The notes under the pieces were generated by a model. It was not told the DNA's origin. It did not search any database and worked only from the letters and a program-made list of their open reading frames with translations. A program made the translations under genes and the position numbers. DNA of 64,000 nucleotides. Source: Tupaia tana. Its lineage: Eukaryota; Chordata; Mammalia; Scandentia; Tupaiidae. The stretch lies in contig JAKSZU010000029.1 of the NCBI GenBank assembly GCA_026018925.1, positions 11,011,378 through 11,075,377 of the forward strand. The letters are read 5' to 3'. Positions 41,435 through 51,315 of the stretch are shown here, piece after piece. The first letter of the stretch is position 1, and each line of letters starts with the position of its first letter.

Positions 41435-41675
41435 AATCTTAAGAATATGGTGGTAAAGCCTGAAATAACATACTTAAAGCCACTTGTATTATAGCCACTT
41501 GTATTATAAGGATTTGTTTTATATGGCATAAACCTCCTCCCCCTTCTCAGGGACTGTCCATGTAGCTTGTTCTTCTTGTTACATATACAGGTAACGTCAC
41601 TAGCAAAATAAAGAAAAGAAAGCAAATGAGGAAATTGAAAAAACAAAAAAAAAAAACAAAAAAAAAAACCAAACA
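41435..41675 (+). other. Unassigned A-tailed segment
   Basis: Ends in AAATAAAGAAAAGAAAGC and an interrupted poly(A) of about 30 nt before half-LINE 2 resumes. It might be the end of a retrocopied transcript or of the inserted L1; the source is unknown. CCACTTGTATTATA is directly repeated. Confidence 0.35.
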
Positions 41676-41842
41676 GATTCATGTACCTACTATTTGGACA
41701 GAATGAACAGAATCCTAACCTATTTCCTGGCTCTAAGTCTTAAGCAAAGTTCTCTTAATAAATAATTTTTTATTTTGATTCATTAAAGCCAAAGCTGCCT
41801 TTCTTGAAATTAAAAAAAAAAAAAGTTAAAAAAAATACCTGA

Positions 41843-42018
41843 GGGACCAGCAGGTGGCGTGGTGGTTAAGGCGCTGGACACTCCCACATGGCGGACCGGA
41901 GTTCAAGTCCTGAATCTGGTGGCTTGCTTTCTCACTTCCTCTCTCTCTCACCCTCTGTCTCTCTCTGGTCAAATTAAAAAATAAATGAATAAATAAAAAA
42001 ATAAAATAAATAATTTTT
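41843..42018 (+). mobile_element. tRNA-derived SINE, family B, near consensus
   Basis: GGGACCAGCAGGTGGCGTGGTG with GTTAAGGCGCTGGACACTCC, B-box GTTCAAGTCC, and CTCTGGTCAAATTAAAAAAT. The A-box part resembles serine/leucine tRNAs (GTGGTTAAGGCG). Flanks AAAAATACCTGA / AAAAATTACCTAT. Confidence 0.92.
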
Positions 42019-42073
42019 AAAAATTACCTATTTGACCACAGTAAGCTATATAGCCTCAGCTAGGTGCTATTTT

Positions 42074-42322
42074 TTTTTTTTTTTTGAGAGGTTTTTGCTA
42101 TAGGGCGCGTGCGCTCGCCAGACAGACAGAGAGATAGAAAGCAGGAAATCACCCCCCAGGGGGAATGGCCACGCCGCAATCCCTTCTCCATTCTCCTCTC
42201 GGGATCTTGGGCACGCACGCACACGCGCCCGGCGTGAGTTTAAGCCGCCGGGTCCGGGACGCGAACCGCGGTCGACTACATGGGAGTCCAGCGACATAGC
42301 CATTGCGCTAACTGCTGGTCCC
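42074..42322 (-). mobile_element. tRNA-derived SINE, family A, very young
   Basis: Target duplication GCTAGGTGCTATTTT at 42,059 and 42,323. Nearly all body CpGs are intact (GCGCGTGCGCTCGCC, GCCCGGCGTGAG, GGTCCGGGACGCGAACCGCG). It is one of the best models for the family consensus. Confidence 0.96.
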
Positions 42323-42559
42323 GCTAGGTGCTATTTTATAGTATATTCATTCTACTCACAGTTTCATACCTAGTCAAACATTTGTTCACAGATACTTATA
42401 TATCAGGAGAACTTGCTATTGAAAGTAGTTAGATCAATTAAGATATTTTGTTAACTAATAAAATGTTGGAGGGGAAGGAATGAAAAGCAACTGCGGATAC
42501 CAGAGATAGTGTGGGAGGAGGGAGGAGTGTGGAAAATAGCAGAGGGTGAGAAAGTATAT

Positions 42560-42615
42560 ACATATACACACACACACACACACATATATATATAATATGT
42601 ATGTACATGTATATA
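42560..42615. repeat. CA/TA microsatellite in half-LINE 2 3' region
   Basis: ATACACACACACACACACAC then TATATATA. It replaces part of the purine-rich tract seen in copy 1. Confidence 0.8.
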
Positions 42616-42940
42616 CACCCCTATATAACAATGAAAAATTATTCGTTGATGATAACATGTATGACTAAGTCACTATACAGTGTATTCTGCATAGGAAACT
42701 GCATTTTGTATGCTGTGATGTTCAGTGAATGAATGTAAAATAAATAAATTTATTTAAAAAAGAAGCTAACGAACTATCATTTTATGAGATTCCTAACTGT
42801 AAAAAGATGGCTAAATTTAAAAAAATAACAAAATTGATAACTCTTAAAAAAAAGAAATAGTATATTTAGAATATCATTTCCATAAGAAACATAAAAGTAT
42901 ATTGACACAGGATGAATACAGTTTATAAAATATCAGTATA

Positions 42941-43155
42941 GGGACCAGTAGTTGACATAATGGCTATGTCGCTGGTCTCCCATGTAGTCGACCATGGTTC
43001 GAGTCCCAAACTCACGCTGGGCACGTGTGTGCGTGCCCAAGATCCTGAGAGGAGAAGGGATTGCAGCGTGGTCATTCCCCCTGGGCGTTGATTTCTCGCT
43101 GTCTGTCTCTCTCTTTCTGGCAAGCGCACACGCCCTATAGCAAAAACCTCTCCAA
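42941..43155 (+). mobile_element. tRNA-derived SINE, family A, internally shortened
   Basis: Target duplication AAAATATCAGTATA at 42,927 and 43,156. About 20 bp after the B-box are missing. Confidence 0.94.
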
Positions 43156-43169
43156 AAAATATCAGTATA

Positions 43170-43633
43170 AAGAAGGAAATTGTTAAACTTCACAACATTA
43201 GCTTTATCGGAAGAGAGATGGGAGGATTAAAACTTTAGAAATAATTTCAAGTAGAAAGCATATTCATAAAGGCTTCTGCCAAATCTTGACCTGATTGTCA
43301 ATATATGGAAGTTCCTGTTACAATGTTTCAGTTGACTGTGCAGTTTCTGTACATGTAATCTGTGTATTTTTAACTTCCCACAATGCAAACCCAAGAAACA
43401 AATAAATATCAGTACATCTTGAATTATAAACGCAAGCCATCAAAAAAGTTTTTAGAACAGTCTATTAAAACTAGCTTATATTAAAACTAATTTTCTTAGT
43501 CTTAAAATATGTCCAATGAATGATATGAGAATACAAATAGTATACACTGAAAGACATCCAAATATGAATATATGAAGTGATGTCCTTAGAAAAATGAGTA
43601 TCACTGTTACAAAAGCTCTCCCAGAGACCTAGT
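43170..43633. other. Unassigned stretch
   Basis: About 460 bp, AT-rich; nothing recognised. Confidence 0.4.
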
Positions 43634-43807
43634 GTTTTTTCCTTTTCTTTTTTTTCCCTTGCTAACGAGCATGTGTGCTCACCAGAGAGAATGAGGAGGA
43701 AAGAGAAAGTGATAAATCACTCCCTAGGGATTATGGCCCTGCCACAATCCTTCTCCATTCTCCTCCTGGGATTTTTAGTGTGTGTGTTTACGCGCTTGTG
43801 CACGTGC

Positions 43808-43845
<38 letters not shown>

Positions 43846-43942
43846 CGATCTGGCATGATTTTTAAGCCACCAGGTCTGGGACTCAAAAGGTCGTTGGCCA
43901 TATGGGAATCTAGCACCTCAACCACCGCATCAGCTGTTTGCC
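43634..43942 (-). mobile_element. tRNA-derived SINE, group C, with (CA)n
   Basis: TTGCTAACGAGCATGTGTGC left. A CA run of about 30 bp at 43,812-43,841 has grown in the GT-rich body. Head complement CATCAGCTGTTTGCCC. Confidence 0.85.
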
Positions 43943-43951
43943 CATCATTAA

Positions 43952-44210
43952 ATTTTTTTTTTTTTTTTGGATGAGAGGTTTTTTCTATAGGGCACATGCG
44001 CTCGCCAGAAAGACAGAGATAGAAAGCGAGAAATCACCCCACAGGGGGGATGGCCACACTGCAATCCCTTCTCCTCCATTCTCCTCTCGGGATCTTGGGC
44101 ACGCATGCACATGCGCCTGGCGTGAGTTTAAGCCACCGAGTCCGGGACTCGAACCACGGTCGACTAAATGGGAGTCCAGCGACATAGCTATTATGCTAAC
44201 TGCTGGTCCC
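43952..44210 (-). mobile_element. tRNA-derived SINE, family A
   Basis: GATGAGAGGTTTTTTCTATA left, GCTAACTGCTGGTCCC right. It abuts the next SINE head to head. Confidence 0.9.
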
Positions 44211-44447
44211 ATGGTGCAGAGGTTAAGGTGGTTGAATCCCACGTGGCCAACTTTATGGTTTGAGTCCTGGGTGTTGTGGCTTGAACATTATGCCAGCTGC
44301 ATGTGTGTATGCCCAAAATCATGAAAGGCAAATGGAGGAGAAGGGATTGTGGCTATCTCCCATAGAGGTGTGATTTCTCATTTTCCCCTTTCTGCCTCTC
44401 CTGGTGAACACATATGCCCTACAGCAAAAACAAAACCAAAAAATTAT
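44211..44447 (+). mobile_element. tRNA-derived SINE, group C, head truncated
   Basis: Begins at ATGGTGCAGAGGTTAAGGTG; its first bases were probably lost with the insertion of the neighbour. Ends CCCTACAGCAAAAACAAAAC. Confidence 0.85.
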
Positions 44448-44460
44448 CATGGGGGGTAAC

Positions 44461-45190
44461 TGGGCCAGTTGGTGGCATGTTGGGGTGGCTGGATTCCACA
44501 TAGCCAACTCTGCAGTTCAAGTCCCAGACATGAAGGCTTAAAAAACATCCCAGGCACATGTTGCATGCATGCCCAAAATCCCAAAGGGAGAATGAAGGGA
44601 CTGCAGCATGGCCATTGTGACAGACTAAAACAGATAGTAAGAAAAATGGTGTATGTGAGGCTAAGGGGCATCCCATACGCCTGCCTCACCCACTCCATAG
44701 AACAAAAAACAAGGATGTGGTTACATTTAACAAAAGACACACTGCTCTGTTTCTGTAAACTGCTAACAGACTGCTAGTAAAGAAATGTAACAATCCTTGC
44801 AGCCCTTCATCCCTGGCAACCCCCCTCACCCCAACCCTTGCAGCCCTTTACAACCCTTTCTCCTTTACAACCCCCCTCACCACAACCCTTGCAAAGTGTA
44901 ATGATCCCTTGTGGGTTTTGTGCTTAAATGCTGTGCAAAGCTGTGGATAGGGGCAGCTATCCCAAACGCTACCTGCCAGTGGCAGGGGCAGCAGTCTCTG
45001 ACCAGGATGGCAGTCTCTGGCCAGGAATAAAGGCTCCTAAAACTTTTAAAAAGTTCTCAGTGGTCTTGGTCTTCATAATATCCCGCACCACAACAGCCAT
45101 CCCCTGTGGAGACACTTTCAGGCACTTTCCCAGTCTGACTCTGCCTCTCTTTGGTGTGTTCACAAGCCCTATAGCAAACTATTCACAATA
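44461..45190 (+). mobile_element. tRNA-derived SINE, group C, split by a solo LTR
   Basis: Left part 44,461-44,615 (GGGCCAGTTGGTGGCATG head to GCAGCATGGCCAT). Right part 45,096-45,190 (GCCATCCCCTGTGGAGACAC to CCCTATAGCAAAC). The two join exactly after removing the LTR and one GCCAT. Confidence 0.9.
44616..45095 (+). mobile_element. Solo LTR, class I (gammaretrovirus-like) endogenous retrovirus
   Basis: A 480-bp LTR beginning TGTGACAGAC and ending CACCACAACA, bounded by a 5-bp target duplication GCCAT (44,611 and 45,096). AATAAAGGCTCCTAAAAC near 45,026 is the polyadenylation signal, followed by a U5-like end. No internal region remains, as expected after LTR-LTR recombination. The exact target repeat points to a fairly recent age. 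Confidence 0.88.
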
Positions 45191-45447
45191 AGAAAAAAAA
45201 AATGAGGTAAAGTACTTATCCACAGGAGAATCAATCATCTCTGTATATTATGATCAATTAATTGTAGAGTTGCCTGTTGTAGTGAATTCTTAAAATTTTG
45301 TTACCTCAGCATTTGCTTTGAATATGGATTTGATTTACTTTCTAACATTAATCATAATGACTTTTGAATTTTCAGAAGCAAAATTCTGCATCTGAATAGA
45401 TGATAAAACTATAAACAAAACCAAAAACGATCACAACTATAGCAATT

Positions 45448-45676
45448 TTTTTGGGGGGGAGGTTTTTTGCTATAGGGTGCATGCACTCACCAAAAAGAGA
45501 CAGAAAGCGAGAAATCACCCCCCAGGGGGGATGGCCAGGTCACAATCCCTTCTCCATTCTCCTCCGGATCCTGGGCACTCACGCCTGGCATGAGTTTAAG
45601 ACCAGGTCCGGGACTTGAACCAAGCTCAACTACATGGGAGTCCAGCGACATAGCCATTATGTCAACTGCTGGTCCC
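45448..45676 (-). mobile_element. tRNA-derived SINE, family A
   Basis: Flanks CAACTATAGCAATTT / CAACTATGGTCATTT. The region around the B-box is shortened. Confidence 0.9.
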
Positions 45677-45923
45677 AACTATGGTCATTTCTTAATACAC
45701 AAAACAGATAAATCAGGGAGACACACCAAAAAGTATCTAAGGTCTATCTATCTTTAAATATATTCCTAACGTTAAATATTGGGCTGTTGAAAAAGTCATG
45801 ATGCTTTTTTTTTTTTTTTTTTTCTTTTTACAGATAAGCCCTAGTTCATTTCTGGGAGTACTAAAATCATTTGCATCTATTTTATTGCTGTGTCATTTGA
45901 GAGCTGACAGTGCTAGCTTCATC

Positions 45924-45925
<2 letters not shown>

Positions 45926-45958
<33 letters not shown>
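45926..45958. repeat. Poly(A) run of about 33 nt
   Basis: A pure A-run inside the mariner fossil with no SINE or LINE attached to it. Further A or T runs lie at 45,806 and 46,047. Confidence 0.85.
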
Positions 45959-45960
<2 letters not shown>

Positions 45961-46289
45961 TATTTGCTTGAGTTTTGGAGATTTTACACCACTTTGAAGA
46001 TAGAAAACAAAACTGCATTTTTGCCATATTTTTGTTTTACTGCCATAAAAAAAAAAAAAAAAGAATGCACATCAAGTATGTGAAAACTTGCATAAAGTTT
46101 ATGGTGACAATGCTCTATGAAAATGTCAGTGCCAGCGATGGTTCATAAAATTCTGTGGTGATTTTGACCTTAACAATGCTCATCAAGGAGGCCTACCAGA
46201 GTTGACGATAACAAAACAAAGGCATCAATTGAGTCAAACCCATGTTACACAACACAAGGGACTGAAGAAACATTGAACAGTGATTATTT

Positions 46290-46528
46290 ATTTAAGGTTT
46301 TTGCTATAGGGCACGTGCGCTCACCAGAGACAGACAGAGAGACAGAAAGTGAGAAATCACCCCCCAGGGGGGATGGCCACACCACAATCCCTTCTCCAGT
46401 CTCTTCTTGGGATCTTTGGCATGCACACACATGCTCCCAACGTGAGTTTAAGCCACAGGGTCCAGGACTCGAACCATGGTCGACTACATGGAGTCCAGCG
46501 ACATAGCCATTATGCTAACTGCTGGTCC
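46290..46528 (-). mobile_element. tRNA-derived SINE, family A, inside mariner
   Basis: Flanks GAACAGTGATTATT / GAACATTGATTATT. The T-tail is short and mixed. Confidence 0.93.
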
Positions 46529-47329
46529 TGAACATTGATTATTCAAGCATGCACGACTGCCTGAAGAAACTGGGATACATAAGGAAGCCTGATATTTGGG
46601 TTCTTCATGAACAAGTTCATTTGATGGCATGAGTAAACATAGGTGAAATGCTCATTAAATGTGAGAAAAATTATAATTTTTTGAAGCAATTGATAACTGG
46701 TGATGAGAAGTGGATTGTTTATCACAATGTGGTACACAAACAGTCTTGATTCCAATGTAATAATTTGCATCAAATGACATCAGAAACGGACAGTCATCAG
46801 AAGAAGGTTATGCTCTCCGTGCGGTGGGATTTTAAAGGTGTCATGTTTTTCAAGCTCCTACCAAGGAACCAAACAATCAATTCAAATGTGTAATGTTGGC
46901 AATTAGACAGTTTGAATAAATCCATCATCTAGAAATGTCCAGAGCTTATCACAACTACATGAGACTATACTCAAGTTTGATCGCCCATCCAAAATTATTG
47001 GAGCTTGAATGGTATGTGTTGCCACACTCATCATACTTGCCTGACCTTACACCATCAGAATCCCACTTGTTTCACTCTCTTTAAAACTCCTTGTGTGGTG
47101 AAACGTTCAATTCAGATAGGCTGTAAATCAGCACCATGTTCAGCTTTTTGCCAATAAAGACAGGTCCTTCTATGAATGAGGAATTATGAAGCTCACTGAA
47201 AGATGGCAAAAGGCTATTAAACAATATATCAATTGATCTTTATTCTTTATATAATTAAATGACCTTTGAAAAACATAGACAAAATATGTCATGACTTTTC
47301 CAATAACCCTTATGTTCCTAAAATTGGGG

Positions 47330-48240
47330 ACCACTCGTACTGTGGAAATGTAACCCAAGTTGACTCTCATCCAAATGAGTGAGGAAAACCTGAGCAGCCA
47401 GATTAATGAATTTTGGGAACTGTACACACTCTATTCTCCCTCCTCATAATGTGAATCATTCCCTCCTTTAGGGTCTCAACTCTTCTAGCAACCAAATACC
47501 CACTTAGAGAGTCAGTTTTTAAACTCTGATCTATGGTGTCTTTTTTTCTGATACCACTTCTGACAAATAAGTGGTGTTTCCTGAACACCAACCAATTCTC
47601 CCAACACTGGCTGGGTTTTGAAAAATGCAATTATAACACCACTCATGAGTGAGAACTCAGCTCCATAACACCCCACTTTAATGTTGGCAACACCCAAGAA
47701 CTACCCATACTTTGAAACTATTTTCTATTAATCTCACAACCCCCTACTCAAGTTCAGTAATTTGCTAGAATTACAGAACTCAGTATAACACTTAATTTTA
47801 CCAGTATATTAAAAGATACAACTCAGAAATAGCCAAATGAAAGACATGTTAATGCAAAATGGAGGCAGATGGATAAACCCCCTCTTGAGGTTTGCCACCA
47901 TTACAGCCTATAAATGTGTTCCACCATGGAAGCTCAATGTTTTTGATCAAGAGTTTTCCCTGAACTCAATCTTCAGGTTCCCTCCCCCTCAAGATATCAG
48001 ATATGAAGCTTACAATTCTGACCCTCTAATTACATTTACTTTCTGGTCAACAGTCGCCATCCTGAAATTATCTAGGGCCCCCAACCTGAGCCACTTCATT
48101 AACATAAACTCAAGTATAATTTGAGAGACTTGGTATAAATACCAAAATGACAAATTCCTATCACTGAGGCAATTTTAAGAGGTTTAAGACCTCTTTACTA
48201 GGATCTAAGAACAAAAACCAAATATATTTACTGTATTGCA
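47330..48240 (+). mobile_element. LTR-like fossil, probably ERVL/class III
   Basis: ACCAGTATATTAAAAGATAC, AACTCAGAAATAGCCAAATG, AGCTCAATGTTTTTGATCAA, CATCCTGAAATTATCTAGGG, CTTCATTAACATAAACTCAA and AACAAAAACCAAATATATTT follow the order of long class III LTRs such as MER21-like ones. It is old and broken; the exact ends are uncertain. Confidence 0.5.
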
Positions 48241-49060
48241 GATCTAAATAAGCTCGAATTCATAAAACCTCTTAAATTCATAAAACTGAGGTATTACATC
48301 AGCTTCAAGTAACAGAGAACACCCACAACCAGAGACTATTCTTAACCATTATAATCTGAATTGGCTGCCCAGTGCACACATTAAGGCTTGCAGGAAAATT
48401 CAAACCGCAGATGGATCTTTGATATTGACCTTCTGAATCTACCTGTGAAAATCTCCCACTTCTGAGGAGATATAAGTACCTGGTGATGGTTTTGAAGGTA
48501 TTCTTCCTTGGTAAGTATCCACCCACACAGTATACATCTGACTGTGACAATGAATGGTGCTTCCAAGACATGACTAATACTTTCTTCATTTTTACCTTCC
48601 AAATCTCATATGCAAGTTAGTCTACTGATGAATTGTATCATGGAATATAACATAAAGTGAATGAATTCTGGGAAACCTAGTTCCAACAAACATTAACTAA
48701 CATACATTAACATCCAGAGATAAACTCCAAGTCTAGATTTTATCACAGGCCTTGTTTTGATCCAAAGACAATTATCCAAATAAACAGCTAGAGTAAAATA
48801 AAGAGTATAAGGCAAAAGATAAATAATTCACATAAGACCATATGAGAAACGTGCCATAATTACAAATTGTTGCTAAACGTAAGCAAGAGAAATGGGATAA
48901 ACTTATTTGTGCAAAAAAGAAAAAAAAAATTCCCATAAAAAAGTAAAAGTGTAATTATATACAAAAGGGAAAAAATATTCAAAACAAGCCACATAAAAGT
49001 CAGTAAAAAAAGTTTCAATTAAGAAAATTAAATCAATGGCCTATTAATTACAAAATATTT
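48241..49060. other. Unassigned stretch
   Basis: About 800 bp downstream of the zinc-finger gene. No repeat or coding signature recognised. Confidence 0.4.
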
Positions 49061-49104
49061 TTTAATTACATAAATATTAAAACAATCTGCATACTATAAA
49101 TACA

Positions 49105-49400
49105 TTTCAATTCACCCATGGACCCAACACTCTTCAAAATGTAAGAAAGTTTTCTTAACTGATTTGTTATAGAATTTTGATCCAATATCCATTCACGTGG
49201 GCCAACTGGACTTCTGCATGATGCTCTTTTATTCAAGAGCTTTCTCTTCACTGTGTGCTTTGATAACTTAGAATTGAAACTGGATGAGGAAAAACTTTTC
49301 CAAACTCTACCTTTATAAGCTCTCTCCAGTATGCATTCCCGTGTGCTACAAAGGTTGTGATGATGAGAAAAGCTTTTCCACTTTCTTTTCCTTCCAGAGG
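49105..49400 (-). pseudogene. Zinc-finger-like debris
   Basis: The minus strand keeps words of degenerate C2H2 fingers: KSFSHHHNLCSTREC, then ERAYKGRVWKSFSSSSF, then KLSKHTVKR. The spacing of the KSF words fits the 28-residue finger period, but cysteines are lost. It may be the far tail of the neighbouring gene's finger array or a remnant of another gene. Confidence 0.4.
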
Positions 49401-49544
49401 GTATGTGCACTCATGAGAGAAAGCACTCCCCTAATGGGGAATAGTCACACCATCATCCTTTTTCCTCCATCCCATCAGGATTTGAGATACACATACACAT
49501 ATGCCCAGCACATTTTTCGAGCTGCTGGGGCAGGGATTTGAACA
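49383..49544 (-). mobile_element. tRNA-derived SINE fragment, group C
   Basis: CAGAGGGTATGTGCACTCAT to TTCGAGCTGCTGGGGCAGGG. It runs into an opposite-strand SINE at the B-box. Confidence 0.75.
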
Positions 49545-49746
49545 GCAGTTCAAGTCTCAGACCCAGTGGCTTAAACATATGCTGGGTACATGTTCATGTA
49601 TGAACAAAATCGCAAGAGAAGAATGGAGAAGGGATTGTGATATGGCCATTCCCCTGGGGGGTGATTTTTCACTTTCTGTCTCTCTGTCTCTCCAGCAAGT
49701 ATGTGCACCCTATAGCAAAAATCTTCCTTAAAAAAAAAAAAAAAGT
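49545..49746 (+). mobile_element. tRNA-derived SINE, family A, head missing
   Basis: Starts at the B-box (CAGTTCAAGTCTCAGACCC) and continues to CCCTATAGCAAAAATCTTCC plus A-tail. Confidence 0.88.
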
Positions 49747-49889
49747 AAATGGAGATATCAAAAGGCTCTACTACATTTTTGACACTCATAGGATTATTCT
49801 CCAGTGTAAGCCCTTTCATACCTTTTATAAGAATTAATTGAATGCTTTCCAACATTCCTTCCATCTGTGAAATAAAAGATGGTTTGTGG

Positions 49890-50148
49890 GGAACCAGCAG
49901 TTAGCGTAATGGCTATCTCGCTGGACTCCCACATAGTCGACTGTGGTTCGCATCCCGGACCCGGTGGCTTAAAAATCACGCCGGGCGCGTGTGCGTGCGT
50001 GCCCAAGATCCCGAGAGGAGAAGGAGAAGGGATTGCGGCGTGACCATCCCCCCTGGGGAGTGATTTCTCGCTTTCTGTCTCTATGTCTCTCTCTGTCTGT
50101 CTGGTGAGTGCATGCGCCCTATAGCAAAAACCTCTCAAAAAAAAAAAA
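49890..50148 (+). mobile_element. tRNA-derived SINE, family A, near consensus
   Basis: Target duplication AAAAGATGGTTTGTGG at 49,874 and 50,149 (16 bp, exact). Confidence 0.96.
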
Positions 50149-50159
50149 AAAAGATGGTT

Positions 50160-50663
50160 TGTGGCACTCTAAAATTCTCTTGGCTGAAAGTACATGGGAA
50201 ACTGAGCTATAGTCATACTTCATGTGTTTCTGAACTTTTAAACCTATAAATGTAGTACCTCTTTTCCAGCAAATATTGTAATCCCTCCGAACTATAATAA
50301 TTACCACCCTATCCTGTAATGTATGTTACGGGAACATGCTAATCCTGAAATTAACAATAACTGTTATGATTCCTTTTCTCTTCCCAGATCCAAAGAAGTG
50401 CTTGACTATACTCTGCAAGTTACCCAATCCATTTCCTATAAGATATTGTTAATGTGCTTGCACCAATCAAAATTCTTAACAAATGATGTAATCCCCTTCT
50501 GCTTGCAGTTTTTGCCTTTAAAGCCTACAGAAACCTGGCAAAACTTTAGAGCTTCTCATATGTTTAAGGTGTTCAAATCTGTACCTTCTAGGCTGCAGTT
50601 CATACAAACGCAATAAACTCATTTTACTAAAATTTGTGCTCCATTTCTTTAAGGGTCAAAACA
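50160..50663 (+). mobile_element. LTR fossil, probably class I
   Basis: TGTGGCACTC start and GGGTCAAAACA end. CTTGCAGTTTTTGCCTTTAA, GGCAAAACTTTAGAGC and CGCAATAAACTCATTTTAC form a typical U3-R-U5 layout with a polyadenylation signal near 50,611. No internal region and no target repeat were found. It lies just past the zinc-finger array. Confidence 0.55.
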
Positions 50664-50744
50664 TTCAGAAGGTTTCTGTATCAAATATATTTTTTAGTAT
50701 CTTTGTAAGGGACTGAAATGACTGAAGGGTTTCCCTTGTTTTAC

Positions 50745-51315
<571 letters not shown>

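Larger units (their letters stand above)
37232..42759 (+). mobile_element. Half-LINE (HAL1-type) copy 2, older and split
   Basis: Same plan as the 27.9-kb element: a 5' region of about 800 bp, a decayed ORF1 (38,035-39,235), directly followed by the same 3' region (GATAGGGACAAGTCCAGAGT, then TTCATGTACCTACTATTTGG, then ATTTTGTATGCTGTGATGTT). Diverged 18-bp target repeats bound it. It is cut by a SINE in ORF1, an LTR, an L1 3' end and four more SINEs. Its 5' region contains about 480 bp lacking from copy 1, so it may represent the longer parent form. ORF2 is absent here too. Confidence 0.8.
45779..47310 (+). mobile_element. mariner-family DNA transposon fossil
   Basis: Terminal inverted repeats GGGCTGTTGAAAAAGTCATG (45,781) and, on the other strand at 47,285-47,309, GGGTTATTGGAAAAGTCATG. 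TA dinucleotides flank both ends. Without its SINE the element is about 1.3 kb, the full length of mariner. Transposase traces in order include RRPTRVDDNKTK-type words, TGDEKWIVYHN (first catalytic region, with D changed to H), and SSYLPDLTPSESHLFHSL (third catalytic region). Frameshifts and stops are frequent, so it is dead. Long poly-T and poly-A runs have grown in its 5' part. Confidence 0.88.

Noticed and set aside
42067-42303. SINE heads as functional tRNA genes
   Set aside because: A- and B-box motifs are present, but acceptor and T stems do not pair well and there is no normal 3' end; they are tRNA-derived, not tRNA genes.
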